64,000 nt of DNA from Lewinella sp. JB7. GTDB taxonomy: Bacteria > Bacteroidota > Bacteroidia > Chitinophagales > Saprospiraceae. Below the pieces are notes generated by a model, which saw nothing but the letters and a program-made list of their open reading frames with translations, was not told the DNA's origin and made no database searches. Positions 51,695 through 60,783 of the stretch are shown here, piece by piece (position 1 is the stretch's first letter; the number at the start of each line of letters is the position of its first letter). The stretch is from positions 186,001 through 250,000 of the forward strand of contig NZ_JANCTD010000007.1 in assembly GCF_024297185.1 (NCBI RefSeq), in the 5' to 3' direction. The position numbers were made by a program, and so were the translations under genes.

Positions 51695-52453
51695 CTATTT
51701 TTGTAACTCCTCGCGTACGGTGGAAGTTGCATAGGCGGTATAGCGAAAGTCTCCCCCATAAGTCCATTCGAGGAGTTGGCAGCCGGGGGCGCGTTCGACC
51801 ATGGAGAATTCATCGGCGGCGGGGTCGATGAAAAAGCTGGTCGGAGGGCAGAGGTAGACATCGAGATTGCCGTGACTTACCGTGCGCACCGAATGGTAGT
51901 GTCCGCAGAAGACCCGGCGCCGTACCCCATCTTCCGTGATGAGTCGGAGGAGTCGCTCCGTTTTGCGGAGGGGATACTTAGCGTCCATAAATTTCACCCC
52001 GAGCGCGATGGGCGGGTGGTGGATCACGATATCGGAAACCGGGTGTTCCACCAGGGCCTCGGTGAGCCAGTCCAGCTGCTGATCGTCCACGAATCCCGGG
52101 CTGGAATCCAGGAAGAGAAAACTTTGATCGTGTACGGCTACCCGTCCGCAAATTCCCTCCTGCCCGCGCCCCGGCAGATCGAAGGCCCGGCGCATCATCT
52201 CCCGGTCGTCATGGTTGCCCGCCGTGAGGTAGTAAGGGGCCGGCAGGCGGTCGAGCCGCTCCCGTAAGCGGTGGTACACCTCCTGCACGGGCTCGTGGGC
52301 GCAGAAGTCGCCCGTGAAGAAGTACGCGTCAGGGTCGAGTTCCTCGGCCAGCTGCAGCACGTCTTCCAGACGTCCGGTCACGTCAAGTCCCATCAGGGTT
52401 TCGCCCGGAGCAAGCAGGTGGGGGTCCGTGATTTGAACGATGCGTGACGACAC
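51695..52453 (-). CDS. Calcineurin-like phosphodiesterase (CpdA-type)
   Basis: 252 residues from GTG 52453 (MSSRIVQITDPHLLAPGETL). A longer frame to TTG 52489 would start inside the neighbouring terminator. All five metal motifs of the class are seen: DPH, GDFCAHEP, GNHDD, HHPP and GHYHS. It matches the 3',5'-cyclic-AMP phosphodiesterase group of metallophosphoesterases; the real substrate may be another cyclic nucleotide or phosphodiester. It is cytoplasmic, with no signal peptide. Confidence 0.88.
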   Translation of the reverse strand: MSSRIVQITDPHLLAPGETLMGLDVTGRLEDVLQLAEELDPDAYFFTGDFCAHEPVQEVYHRLRERLDRLPAPYYLTAGNHDDREMMRRAFDLPGRGQEGICGRVAVHDQSFLFLDSSPGFVDDQQLDWLTEALVEHPVSDIVIHHPPIALGVKFMDAKYPLRKTERLLRLITEDGVRRRVFCGHYHSVRTVSHGNLDVYLCPPTSFFIDPAADEFSMVERAPGCQLLEWTYGGDFRYTAYATSTVREELQK

Positions 52454-52488
52454 GATCGGAGTTTTGGATTCTGGTTGGTAAAATAACA

Positions 52489-52524
52489 AAAGCGACCTCC
52501 CCGCTAGTGCGGAAAGGTCGCTTT
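52489..52524 (-). terminator. Intrinsic terminator after the GlsB-type gene
   Basis: AAAGCGACCT pairs with AGGTCGCTTT, with a small inner stem (CCGC/GCGG). On the minus strand it is followed by TTTTGTTATTT. Confidence 0.88.
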
Positions 52525-52544
52525 AATTACGTCAGTTTGCTCGT

Positions 52545-52790
52545 TTAGGCCAGTTTTCGGTACAAAAACAGAAGAACGATGGCACCAAGTACGGCAATGA
52601 GGATGGAGCCGATGTTGAAACCGTCAACTCCACCGAAGCCCAGTGCGCCGCCGATGAAGCCACCGATCACCGCACCGACGATGCCGATGAGGATGGTTAC
52701 GATCCACCCGCCGGGGTCCGGTCCGGGCATGATCCATTTGGCAAGAGCGCCGGCCACGAGGCCAAGTAGTATCCAGGCAAGTATACCCAT
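52545..52790 (-). CDS. GlsB/YeaQ/YmgE-family small membrane protein
   Basis: 81 residues with three hydrophobic helices and many glycines: MGILAWILLGLVAGALAKWI, GGWIVTILIGIVGAVIGGFI, FNIGSILIAVLGAIVLLFLY. This is the transglycosylase-associated/GlsB family of inner-membrane stress proteins, of unknown biochemistry. It is a single gene with its own terminator. Confidence 0.93.
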   Translation of the reverse strand: MGILAWILLGLVAGALAKWIMPGPDPGGWIVTILIGIVGAVIGGFIGGALGFGGVDGFNIGSILIAVLGAIVLLFLYRKLA

Positions 52791-52953
52791 AAGGCGTGTA
52801 TTTTTTGTTTTGATGAATGATTACAGCTTAGAGCCAAAAAATAGGGTATTTGTTCGCTACGTGTCAAATTAACCATTTATTTCCTACCGTCCGTAGCCCG
52901 TTTCTTGCGGCTTCCCGTCTTGCCGGCCCTGGCATCGCTCCGCCGGCGCACCG

Positions 52954-52961
52954 TACCTTTG
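52954..52961 (+). promoter_or_regulatory. Candidate -7 promoter element
   Basis: TACCTTTG, consensus -7 box, 40 bases before ATG 53002. Confidence 0.45.
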
Positions 52962-53001
52962 GGCGCCTGTCGGAAGGGCTTCCGATCAGTTAATTTGTCT
53001 C

Positions 53002-54237
53002 ATGCGCCGTCTTCTGTTCTTATCCTTGCTGTTTCCGGTGGCCGTGGCCGCGCAGTCCACCCTCGGGCTTTCCGCTTACTACCCCTTCGAAAGCAACCTC
53101 GGCGACGCCGGCGGGGAGGCCTCCAATCTCGGGGTGCCGGTCGGGGCGGTGGATTTCGACTGCGGCGTGGTCGATCAGGCCCTGCTGCTGGGCGGCAATG
53201 AGGACTTCGTGCGTATTCCCGGGGGAGCCTCCAACAACGTCAACCGGGAGTTCGACGATGAGGACTTTACGCTCAGCCTTTACTTCAAGTCCACGGCTAC
53301 CGACGGCAATCGCTACCTGATCTCCAAACGTGATACGAGCTGTGCCGACGAGCAGTACTTCCACGTGCGCTACGCACCCGCCAGCCGTACGGTGGAAGCC
53401 ACCCTGCGCCAGGGTAACGAGTCCGCGACGCTGACTCACGTGATCACCAACGCATCCTGCTGGCAGCATCTGGCCCTGGTGCGGGAGAACAACCGACTAC
53501 GGCTATTCCTGAATGGTACGGAAGTGGCCGACGTGCTGACCAGCAACCGGATCAACATCGACAACACCGGCGATCTGCTCATCGGAGCTTCCGCTTGTTC
53601 GGCGCCGGACGGTCAACCCTTCGCCGGGCTGATCGACGAAGTACGCATCTACGGGCGGGCGCTGCCCCCTTCCGAAGTGCAGGAATTGTACTTCGCGCCC
53701 GACCGCATCCTGACGCCCTCCACGCTCCTGTTCCTCAGCGAAAGCATCGACATCACGCTTAACAGTAACTGTGGAACTTCCTTCAGCTGGTCACCAACGG
53801 CGGGCGTAGAGACTCCTACCGAAGCGGAGCCGACCATCACCCCGGTAGTGGCGGGAAGGCAGGTCTACCGGGTCCGGATCGCGGACGAGATCAGTAGCTG
53901 CGTTGCCAGGGACAGCATCGTACTACAAGTGATCGACCCGGACTCCCTGGACTGTACCCAACTGTTTCTCCCGAAGGCCTTCACCCCCAACGGCATCGGC
54001 CCCGCGGCCAATGAGGACTTTGGCATTTCTAATCCCTTCGCCGTGCCGGAACTGGTGTCCTTCGAAATATACGACCGGTACGGAGGACAAGTGTTCCGCA
54101 CTAACGATCCCTTCGCCCGCTGGGACGGCAGTTTTAAGGGTCAGCCCGTTAACCCCGGCGTAATGGTCTGGCGGGTCGTCTACCGTTGTGAAGACCAGGA
54201 AGTGGTCCGGAGCGGAAGCGTAACGATACTGCGGTAG
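53002..54237 (+). CDS. LamG-domain surface protein with gliding-type C-terminal domain
   Basis: 411 residues. Signal peptide (MRRLLFLSLLFPVAVAAQS), LamG/concanavalin-like domain (about 25-235, SAYYPFESNLGDAGGE to GLIDEVRIYGRALPPSEVQE), an Ig-like segment, and a CHU_C-type C-terminal domain (FLPKAFTPNGIGPAANEDFG, YDRYGGQVFRTNDPFARWDG). That last domain marks proteins sent out by type IX secretion and held on the surface. It may bind a sugar or another protein. It is a single-gene unit. Confidence 0.9.
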   Translation: MRRLLFLSLLFPVAVAAQSTLGLSAYYPFESNLGDAGGEASNLGVPVGAVDFDCGVVDQALLLGGNEDFVRIPGGASNNVNREFDDEDFTLSLYFKSTATDGNRYLISKRDTSCADEQYFHVRYAPASRTVEATLRQGNESATLTHVITNASCWQHLALVRENNRLRLFLNGTEVADVLTSNRINIDNTGDLLIGASACSAPDGQPFAGLIDEVRIYGRALPPSEVQELYFAPDRILTPSTLLFLSESIDITLNSNCGTSFSWSPTAGVETPTEAEPTITPVVAGRQVYRVRIADEISSCVARDSIVLQVIDPDSLDCTQLFLPKAFTPNGIGPAANEDFGISNPFAVPELVSFEIYDRYGGQVFRTNDPFARWDGSFKGQPVNPGVMVWRVVYRCEDQEVVRSGSVTILR

Positions 54238-54384
54238 GAAGATTCGGGTCACGGCCACGCCACGTGGCTTTCCCTGGTTTCCACCGCACCCGCGTCCCCG
54301 CCCGACGAAAAAGTATTGCCGCCCGGCGTAGCCGTAGTCTGGTTGCACGACGGAGACTAAACCGCTCTCCTGAAGTAAGTCGCT

Positions 54385-55158
54385 TCATTCCATTGCCCCG
54401 GCGCGGAGCAACCGCCGTCCCCAGAGCAGGACCTGGAACCCGTAAGTCGTCAGCCAGAGGAGCAGTACGGTGTAGGAGAGTGACTGCATTCCCGCGTACC
54501 ACTCCCGGTTCCGGAGATCCACGAAGAAGTAGTTGTAACTGATGAAGTCGCTGAGGGCCAGGATCGCGTATGCGATGACGAAGAGCATACTGCCCTTGAG
54601 CAATTTACGCAGGTACCACAGTAAGCGAGGAAGGCTGCGCCGCCGGAGTTGGGCCCGCCTGCGGCGCAGATACTGGTAGGCGAAAATGATGTACGACGGC
54701 CAGATGATGAGGTAAAGGGCCTGCTCCAGCCCGCCGTAAAAGGGGCTGTAGAAGTAACGGCCCTCCGGGCGCCGGAAGCTGGGTACGATCCAGATCGACA
54801 CGAAAAAGAGTAACTGTGCCAGTGGAAAGATGAAGTGTTTCAGATCCGTCCACCGCAGCCGATAGTGGGGGTACAGGCTGAGTTTGACGTGCAGAAAGAG
54901 CAGTACGGGCAACCAGAGCGTAAAGTAGATCGGCAGAAACTCCAGTTCCGGATGGCGGAGGGTGAGTCCCGAGAAGAGGAGCAGAAAGTGAAGTTGGGTG
55001 AGCCCTCCGGCGATAAGCAGTCCGCCGTATAACCGGTTAGCACGTACCTCGCCGCTGCGCTTAAGAAAGAACAGGCCGCCAATGCCGATGGCCGCCAGCA
55101 GGCTGGCGGCCATCAGGGCGGCGGGCAGGTAAAAACTGATGAGGCGGGCGGCGTCCAT
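54385..55158 (-). CDS. Seven-helix membrane sensor-like module without an output domain
   Basis: 257 residues with about seven membrane helices (ISFYLPAALMAASLLAAIGI, NRLYGGLLIAGGLTQLHFLL). This matches the N-terminal membrane half of a class of Bacteroidota AraC-type regulators, which normally continue into a DNA-binding HTH. Here the protein ends after the last helix with a short basic tail (RRLLRAGAME), so the HTH part is missing. It is not a frameshift: no HTH-coding frame follows. A TACCTTCA box four bases before its ATG (55158) suggests a leaderless mRNA. Function unknown. Confidence 0.65.
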   Translation of the reverse strand: MDAARLISFYLPAALMAASLLAAIGIGGLFFLKRSGEVRANRLYGGLLIAGGLTQLHFLLLFSGLTLRHPELEFLPIYFTLWLPVLLFLHVKLSLYPHYRLRWTDLKHFIFPLAQLLFFVSIWIVPSFRRPEGRYFYSPFYGGLEQALYLIIWPSYIIFAYQYLRRRRAQLRRRSLPRLLWYLRKLLKGSMLFVIAYAILALSDFISYNYFFVDLRNREWYAGMQSLSYTVLLLWLTTYGFQVLLWGRRLLRAGAME

Positions 55159-55175
55159 GCCGTGAAGGTAGGACG

Positions 55176-56135
55176 TTACGCGCCGATCTTGCCGGCCCGC
55201 AGATCGCGGAAAAAAGATTTGAGGTACTTGGTGATCTCCCGTTTGCTTTCGCCGGAGAGCAGTTCGTTGTCGGAGACCTGGGCCAGTAGCTCCTCCTTGA
55301 GCAGGAGAAATTCCGCGGTGGCGCTGTCGAGATCAGGAATGGATTCGAAATCCCAGACAAACTGCCGTTCGGTGAGGGACATCTTGGTGTACTGGGGGTT
55401 GACCAGGCCACAGAAATCAAAGTCGTAGGGTACGGCGGTAAACCGACCGTTCTCGGTGCGCATCATCTTCAGGTTGCGGATCTGCCGGGTGCTGAAGTCG
55501 GCATTGCCGATCATGTACTGGAAGAGGGTAACGCGCTCGATGTTGTCGTACGCCGCGTGGGGCGTGGCGTAGCAGTCCGAGCAATTTTCGGCGGCCAGGC
55601 GGTCCTTCAGTTCGTCGGTATCCTCGATCAGGACGGCGTATCCGGTGGAGGTGCTGCCGTCGGCGGTATTGACGTAGATGATGGTCAGCAACTGGGTGCG
55701 GAAGCTGGCGGTGGGATCCACGGTACGGTAGAGTTCGTAGGCGAGCTGCTCACGCACGATGGCGTCCTGCCCGTCCTCGTCGTCGGTACAGTGAGTGACT
55801 AATTTGTAGTCATTGTGGGTGTTCAGTCCCACGCTGCGGAGGAGGTCCTTGTCGAACTGCAGCTTGATGGGGGGCATCGAGCATGTCCGCCGGCGGTAGC
55901 GACCGCGTACGGAGATGTCTACGGCCAGGGGAATACCGTTATCGATGACGGTGCCGCGGATTTCGTTGGCGTTGAAGCGGTTGGCCTCGAGACTGTCGAA
56001 ATCGAGGTGCAGTTCGATGGTTTTGTTTGCCGTGTGACTCCAGCGATCGAAGATGCTTTCGCCCTTCTTTGCCGCGAGCGGTGCCGCGGCGAAGACGACG
56101 ATGAGGACGGCAAGGAGAGGAAGGAAGCGTTTCAT
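55176..56135 (-). CDS. CotH-like secreted protein
   Basis: 319 residues with a signal peptide (MKRFLPLLAVLIVVFAAAPL). The core, ISVRGRYRRRTCSMPPIKLQ, NTHNDYKLVTHCTDDEDG, REQLAYELYRTVDPTASF and FTAVPYDFDFCGLVNP, follows the order of CotH-type kinases, in which the final DFD would be the metal-binding Asp pair. Spore-coat CotH phosphorylates proteins; Bacteroidota homologues are exported and of unknown role. I place it there with moderate trust. Confidence 0.6.
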   Translation of the reverse strand: MKRFLPLLAVLIVVFAAAPLAAKKGESIFDRWSHTANKTIELHLDFDSLEANRFNANEIRGTVIDNGIPLAVDISVRGRYRRRTCSMPPIKLQFDKDLLRSVGLNTHNDYKLVTHCTDDEDGQDAIVREQLAYELYRTVDPTASFRTQLLTIIYVNTADGSTSTGYAVLIEDTDELKDRLAAENCSDCYATPHAAYDNIERVTLFQYMIGNADFSTRQIRNLKMMRTENGRFTAVPYDFDFCGLVNPQYTKMSLTERQFVWDFESIPDLDSATAEFLLLKEELLAQVSDNELLSGESKREITKYLKSFFRDLRAGKIGA

Positions 56136-56322
56136 GGTGATAATTGCTGAGCGGTTGGTGATTAAAGGACGGGGGAAATTACCGAGGGTTGCAACCCTAC
56201 TATTAGGGGTATTAATCCTTTTTCCGGGTTGATGGATCTAATATCTGCCCGTTGGACCTGCCGCGCAAATTCCTTCGAGCACTCCTAGGATTGTATCGAC
56301 GAATGCTTGTAGTCTGCCACGA

Positions 56323-57684
56323 ATGGTCCGTACATTCGGCAAAACCAAGCTTTCCCCCTTGCTCACCGGTATTTCCCTGCTGTTCGCCATTTTGCTGGCC
56401 ATCGTTTTCATCATCGTTGCCAGCGCACGGTGGGGATGGCATCCTTTCTTCTGTTTGCTGCTGGCCACCCTCGGGCTGGGCCTCGGTATAGGACTGCCGC
56501 CGACCGGCGTTCTCGACCGCATCCGCGAGGGATTCGGCGGGCTGCTGGCCTCCGTAGGACTGCTCATCGTACTCGGGAGCATCATCGGCGTGGCGCTTGA
56601 GCGATCGGGGGCGGCTCACCGCATTGCTGATCTATTGCTGGGTTCCGGGAGCCGGCCGGGATTACGGCTTGCTACCCTCGGTGCCGTGGTGTCGGTGCCC
56701 GTGTTCTGCGACAGCGGCTACATCATTCTGGCCGGCCTGCTGCCGGCCCTCGCCGCGCGATCCGGCAAACCGGTGGCGGTACTGGCACTGAGCCTGGCCG
56801 GTGGACTTTACCTGACGCATACCCTCATGCCGCCCACGCCGGGTCCGCTAGCGGCGGCCGCCAATCTCGGAGCGGACGGCGCGCTGGGCACCATTATGCT
56901 GTTGGCGGCGATCGTCTGCCTACCCACCCTACTCGTCATCTGGCAAGGGGCCGCCCGCCTCGGGGCTACCGTCGAGGCCGTGCCGCCCGTCTCGGAGCGG
57001 GAAGCACCGTCGGACCGCCTCCCCTCCGCGTCCGCGAGCCTGCTGCCCCTGTTACTGCCCGTTCTGCTCATCGCCCTGGGCTCCCTGTTGCGGATGGTGA
57101 CGGACGGGGACTACCCCCTACTCTTCTTTCTCTTCGACCCCACCGTAGCCCTGCTGCTGGGGTGCGGCCTGGCTCTGCGCCTGCCCCACACCGATCGCCG
57201 GCTCGACTGGATCGCCGACGCCCTTAGTCTGGCGGGACCGATTCTGATCATTACGGGACTCGGCGGTGCGTTCGGCGCCGTACTGAAGGCCTCAACCTTA
57301 GCTACGGATATTGCAAGCTGGATGGAGGGGGAAGCGGTTTCGGGCTCCGCCCTGCTCCTGTTGGGCTTCGGAATCGCGGCACTCCTGAAGACCGCTCAGG
57401 GCAGCAGTACCGGAGCCCTGGTCATCGCCTCCTCCGTACTGTTTCCCCTGCTCCCCCTGGCCGGCTTCGCGAACGATCTGGAGCTGGCGCTTATGACGCT
57501 GGCCATCGGCGCGGGAGCCATGACCGTCAGCCACGCCAACGACAGCTACTTCTGGGTGGTGACCCGCTTTGCCGGTATTGAAGTAGGGGATGCCTACCGT
57601 TCCTATACCGTACTGACGGGCGTGATGGGTGTAACCAGTTTTCTAACGGTGCTGGTGGTGTACTGGGTGAGCACGCTGCTCTAG
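56323..57684 (+). CDS. GntP-family proton symporter
   Basis: 453 residues, about 12 membrane helices. GLPPTGVLDRIREGFGGLLA, PVFCDSGYIILAGLLPALA, LTHTLMPPTPGPLAAAANLG and AAQGSSTGALVIASSVLF-like (LLKTAQGSSTGALVIASSV) are typical of the GntP (gluconate:H+) family. Substrates are gluconate or related sugar acids. No gluconate kinase is near. It converges with the bestrophin gene, the stops overlapping by four bases. Confidence 0.9.
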   Translation: MVRTFGKTKLSPLLTGISLLFAILLAIVFIIVASARWGWHPFFCLLLATLGLGLGIGLPPTGVLDRIREGFGGLLASVGLLIVLGSIIGVALERSGAAHRIADLLLGSGSRPGLRLATLGAVVSVPVFCDSGYIILAGLLPALAARSGKPVAVLALSLAGGLYLTHTLMPPTPGPLAAAANLGADGALGTIMLLAAIVCLPTLLVIWQGAARLGATVEAVPPVSEREAPSDRLPSASASLLPLLLPVLLIALGSLLRMVTDGDYPLLFFLFDPTVALLLGCGLALRLPHTDRRLDWIADALSLAGPILIITGLGGAFGAVLKASTLATDIASWMEGEAVSGSALLLLGFGIAALLKTAQGSSTGALVIASSVLFPLLPLAGFANDLELALMTLAIGAGAMTVSHANDSYFWVVTRFAGIEVGDAYRSYTVLTGVMGVTSFLTVLVVYWVSTLL

Positions 57685-58607
57685 AACACCTTTTCGTACA
57701 GTTCCTGCTCCAGTTCCGCGGCGGGGGCACGGTCCTCCAGGATTTCAAACACGTTGCGCTGGATGGTGCGGGCGATATCGCCGGTCGGAAGATCGTTGCA
57801 GTCCAGGCCGAAGGGATCCTCGATCTCCTCTCCCATCAGTTCGACCCCGATAAGCGCGAAGCCGATCAGCATGGCCAGGGGAATGGTCCCCCATCCGAAC
57901 TGTTGGGAAAGGCCGAAGGGCAGCAGGATGGCGTATGCCGTTACGAAAACCTTGAGGTAGACGGCGTAGCTGAAGGGGATCGGTGTTTTTTTGATCCGCT
58001 CGCAGGCGCCGAGGATGTCCAGTAGGCTCTGGTGCTGGGCTTTGATGTTGATGTAGTCCCCTTCATTGATGTCTCCGTTCCGATGGGCCTCCGCGATACG
58101 CTGAAAGATGCGCAGGGCGATGAAATTGGGAACGTGGTCCTTGGTTTCGTAGTAGGCCCGTTCTTCCGGGTGGAGGTAGACGAGTCTGTCGATTTTCGTA
58201 CCCTGACGGAGGTGTTCGGGCAGAGCCAGGCAGAAGTTGGCAATGTGCTTCGCCATGAAGCGGCGGATAGCCGTATTGGACTCCGGCCACATACTATCGA
58301 CGTAGACGGCCAGGTTGCGGCTGTTGTTGACCAGCGCCCCCCATTGCTTGCGGGCTTCCCACCACCGGTCGTAGGCGGTATTGGTACGGAACCCGAGAAA
58401 TATGGACAGGATAACCGCGAGTAGGGAGAAGATCGTGCTGTCCACCTGCAGGTAACGGTGCAGGTCGAGCAGTTTTATCGCGCCGATGACCAGGGCGGAG
58501 TACGTGCCCAGTATCCCCACCGCCGTCAGGATACGGCGCATGGTATAGCTCGTGGTGAGGTGACTTACGTGACCGAACCAGCTGCCGTTGGACTTGTAAA
58601 TGATCAT
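57681..58607 (-). CDS. Bestrophin-family ion channel
   Basis: 308 residues from ATG 58607 (MIIYKSNGSWFGHVSHLTTS); a longer frame is open upstream but does not add family sequence. Segments such as LLAVILSIFLGFRTNTAYDR and WWEARKQWGALVNNSRNLAV, and GWGTIPLAMLIGFALIGVEL, EEIEDPFGLDCNDLPTGDIA, are the signature blocks of bacterial bestrophins (UPF0187), pentameric anion or cation channels of the inner membrane. The acidic Ca-clasp segment is present. Confidence 0.92.
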   Translation of the reverse strand: MIIYKSNGSWFGHVSHLTTSYTMRRILTAVGILGTYSALVIGAIKLLDLHRYLQVDSTIFSLLAVILSIFLGFRTNTAYDRWWEARKQWGALVNNSRNLAVYVDSMWPESNTAIRRFMAKHIANFCLALPEHLRQGTKIDRLVYLHPEERAYYETKDHVPNFIALRIFQRIAEAHRNGDINEGDYINIKAQHQSLLDILGACERIKKTPIPFSYAVYLKVFVTAYAILLPFGLSQQFGWGTIPLAMLIGFALIGVELMGEEIEDPFGLDCNDLPTGDIARTIQRNVFEILEDRAPAAELEQELYEKVF

Positions 58608-58675
58608 AACTCTGGGGGATTGGATTTGGAAATCCGCGCTGGATGTATTACAACCGTCCAACGGCTAAGGACGTC

Positions 58676-59776
58676 CTACAGTTTCACCACTTCCGCCGCC
58701 ATGGTCTTCCGGCCCAGGTCGATTTGCAGTTTGGTGCCCACCGCGTGGTAGCCCGTTTTGACGTAGCCCATCCCGAGGGGATAGTCGAGGCTCGGGGCGT
58801 GGGTGCCGCTGGTAACCTCGCCGATCACCTCGCCGGATTCGCTGAGGATGGGGTAGCCCTGTCGCGCCGAGCGACGATCGTGGACGCGAAAAGCTACCAA
58901 CCGGCGCGCAACGCCCTCCTGCTTCTGGCGCAACAAAAATTCCTTGCCGACGAAGTCGTCGCCGTTCAGTTTAGTGATCCAGCCCAGCCCGGCCTCCAGG
59001 GGGGAAGTGGTGTCGTTGATGTCGTTGCCGTAGAGGCAGTAGCCCTTCTCTAGGCGGAGGGTATCGCGGGCCCCGAGACCGGCCGGCAGCAAACCGTGGG
59101 GTTTTCCAACCCGCAGTACTTCGTCCCATACGGTGGTGGCGTGATCGGCGTCGAGGTAAAGCTCGAAGCCCCCGGAGCCGGTGTAGCCCGTGGCGGAAAT
59201 GATCACGTTGTCCACGCCGGCCAGCGAGCCCCGCACGAAATGGTAGTACGGGATATCCGCCAATTTCACGTCGGTCAGCGGCTGCAGGATCTCGGCGGCC
59301 TTCGGTCCCTGTACGGCCAGCAGGGCGGTGCGGTCGCTGATGTCGATCATTTCCGCGCCGAAGGAGTTGTGGCTGGCAATCCATTCCCAGTCCTTGCGGA
59401 TATTGCTGGCGTTTACGACCAGCATGTAGCTGGGATGATCGCCGCTCATGCCCATTTTCGGGTTGGCCGGCAGGCGGTACACCAGAAGGTCGTCCACGAT
59501 GCCGCCCCCGGGCCGCGGTAAACAGCTGTACTGGGCCTGGCCCTCGGCAAGTTTCCGCACGTCGTTGCTCGTTACGTACTGCACCAGCTCCTGCGCGCCC
59601 GCCCCACGTACGATGAACTCTCCCATGTGGGAAACATCGAAGATGCCGGCCGCCTCCCGGACCGCATGGTGTTCTTCCTTAAGGGAAGTGTAGGTCAGGG
59701 GCATTTCGAAGCCGGCGAAATTGACGAGCTTGGCTTCCAGGCGGCGGTGGGTTTCGGTCAGGGGCGTGGTCTGCAT
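58676..59776 (-). CDS. gcvT: Aminomethyltransferase, glycine cleavage T protein
   Basis: 366 residues. TEAHRRLEAKLVNFAGFEMP-like start (TPLTETHRRLEAKLVNFAGF), IFDVSHMGEFIVRG, VYRLPANPKMGMSG, then TGYTGSGGFELYLDADHATT and RDTLRLEKGYCLYGNDINDT, which are the conserved folate-binding and catalytic blocks. It transfers the methylene group from the H-protein-bound aminomethyl to tetrahydrofolate, releasing ammonia. gcvH and gcvP are not adjacent. A TATATTTG box lies at 59800-59807. Confidence 0.96.
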   Translation of the reverse strand: MQTTPLTETHRRLEAKLVNFAGFEMPLTYTSLKEEHHAVREAAGIFDVSHMGEFIVRGAGAQELVQYVTSNDVRKLAEGQAQYSCLPRPGGGIVDDLLVYRLPANPKMGMSGDHPSYMLVVNASNIRKDWEWIASHNSFGAEMIDISDRTALLAVQGPKAAEILQPLTDVKLADIPYYHFVRGSLAGVDNVIISATGYTGSGGFELYLDADHATTVWDEVLRVGKPHGLLPAGLGARDTLRLEKGYCLYGNDINDTTSPLEAGLGWITKLNGDDFVGKEFLLRQKQEGVARRLVAFRVHDRRSARQGYPILSESGEVIGEVTSGTHAPSLDYPLGMGYVKTGYHAVGTKLQIDLGRKTMAAEVVKL

Positions 59777-59787
59777 ACGGGGGTGGA

Positions 59788-60780
59788 TTAGCTGAGCGGC
59801 AAATATACCCGGAACACCGTGCCCCGCGGTTGGTTATCGCTCACTTCGATCTGGCCGCCGTGTTTGTCGATGATCTGTTTGACAATGAACAGCCCCAGCC
59901 CCGTTCCCTTGGTGCTGCGGGTATCCTCGTTCCCCACCCGGTAAAACTTGGCCCACACCCGCCGTTTTTCGTGGTCGGGGATGCCGACGCCGTTGTCCTT
60001 TACGGTCCAGACGATCTCGCTCTCGCCGCCGCGCTGCAGGCTGGTGTGAATGACGGGCTCCGGCTGACTGTACTTCGCGGCGTTCTCCAGCAGATTGACG
60101 ACTACGCTGGTCAGTCCCGGACGGTCGCCGGCGATGGGGGGAATGTCGGGCTCGATGTCCACGTTCACCTTTGCGCCGCGGTACTTCAGCACGACCCGGT
60201 CGGCGGCGTCCTGTACCAGTTCACCGAAGTTGATGGGCTCGCGGTTGAGCTGGTACATGCTTTCCAGTTTGGCGCTAAGTAGCAGGTCGTTGACCAGGGC
60301 CGTGAGGCGATCGGTTTCGGCCAGGGCATTGGTGCTGAGTTTCTGCTGAATTTCGGGTTTGAGTTCCCGACGCTTCTGGAAGGTTTCCAGTACGAGGCGG
60401 ATGCCGGCCAGCGGCGATTTCAGTTCGTGGGTAATGCTCAGGAGGAAGTTACGCTGCTGTTCGGCGGCGCTGATCTCCTTGCGGAGGTTGCGGAACAGCA
60501 GGTAGATCCCCCCGACCAGGCTCAGGACAAGCAGTAGGGCCTCCCCGATGATCATGCGTTGCTGTCGCTCGAAGCGGTCGGTCAGCAGGACGTAGTTCTC
60601 CGTTTGCTGGAATTCGCTCGCCCGCTCGATCTTTTTCTGGACCGCCAGCTCGATCGCGAGTTTTTCCACCCGGGCGACGTGGGCTTCCTCGTTCTTACGG
60701 AGCAAAAGGATGCACCACCAACCGAAGGCCAGCAGCATGTAAGCGAGAATGGCGTAACTGATCGGGGGGAGTCGCCGCAT
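59788..60780 (-). CDS. Membrane sensor histidine kinase
   Basis: 330 residues. Two helices (about 8-27 and 77-97) frame a short 50-residue periplasmic loop. The phospho-acceptor His118 is in SITHELKSPLAGIRLV; the ATP-binding domain has VVVNLLENAAKYSQ, VKDNGVGIPDHEKR and TKGTGLGLFIVKQI. No response regulator gene is adjacent. It starts three bases after the coiled-coil membrane protein gene and is surely co-transcribed with it. The input signal is unknown; the partner may supply it. Confidence 0.93.
   Translation of the reverse strand: MRRLPPISYAILAYMLLAFGWWCILLLRKNEEAHVARVEKLAIELAVQKKIERASEFQQTENYVLLTDRFERQQRMIIGEALLLVLSLVGGIYLLFRNLRKEISAAEQQRNFLLSITHELKSPLAGIRLVLETFQKRRELKPEIQQKLSTNALAETDRLTALVNDLLLSAKLESMYQLNREPINFGELVQDAADRVVLKYRGAKVNVDIEPDIPPIAGDRPGLTSVVVNLLENAAKYSQPEPVIHTSLQRGGESEIVWTVKDNGVGIPDHEKRRVWAKFYRVGNEDTRSTKGTGLGLFIVKQIIDKHGGQIEVSDNQPRGTVFRVYLPLS
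59800..59807 (-). promoter_or_regulatory. Candidate -7 element of gcvT
   Basis: Minus strand TATATTTG, 23 bases before ATG 59776 and inside the 3' end of the kinase gene. No -33 element is seen at the usual distance. Confidence 0.45.
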
Positions 60781-60783
60781 CCG

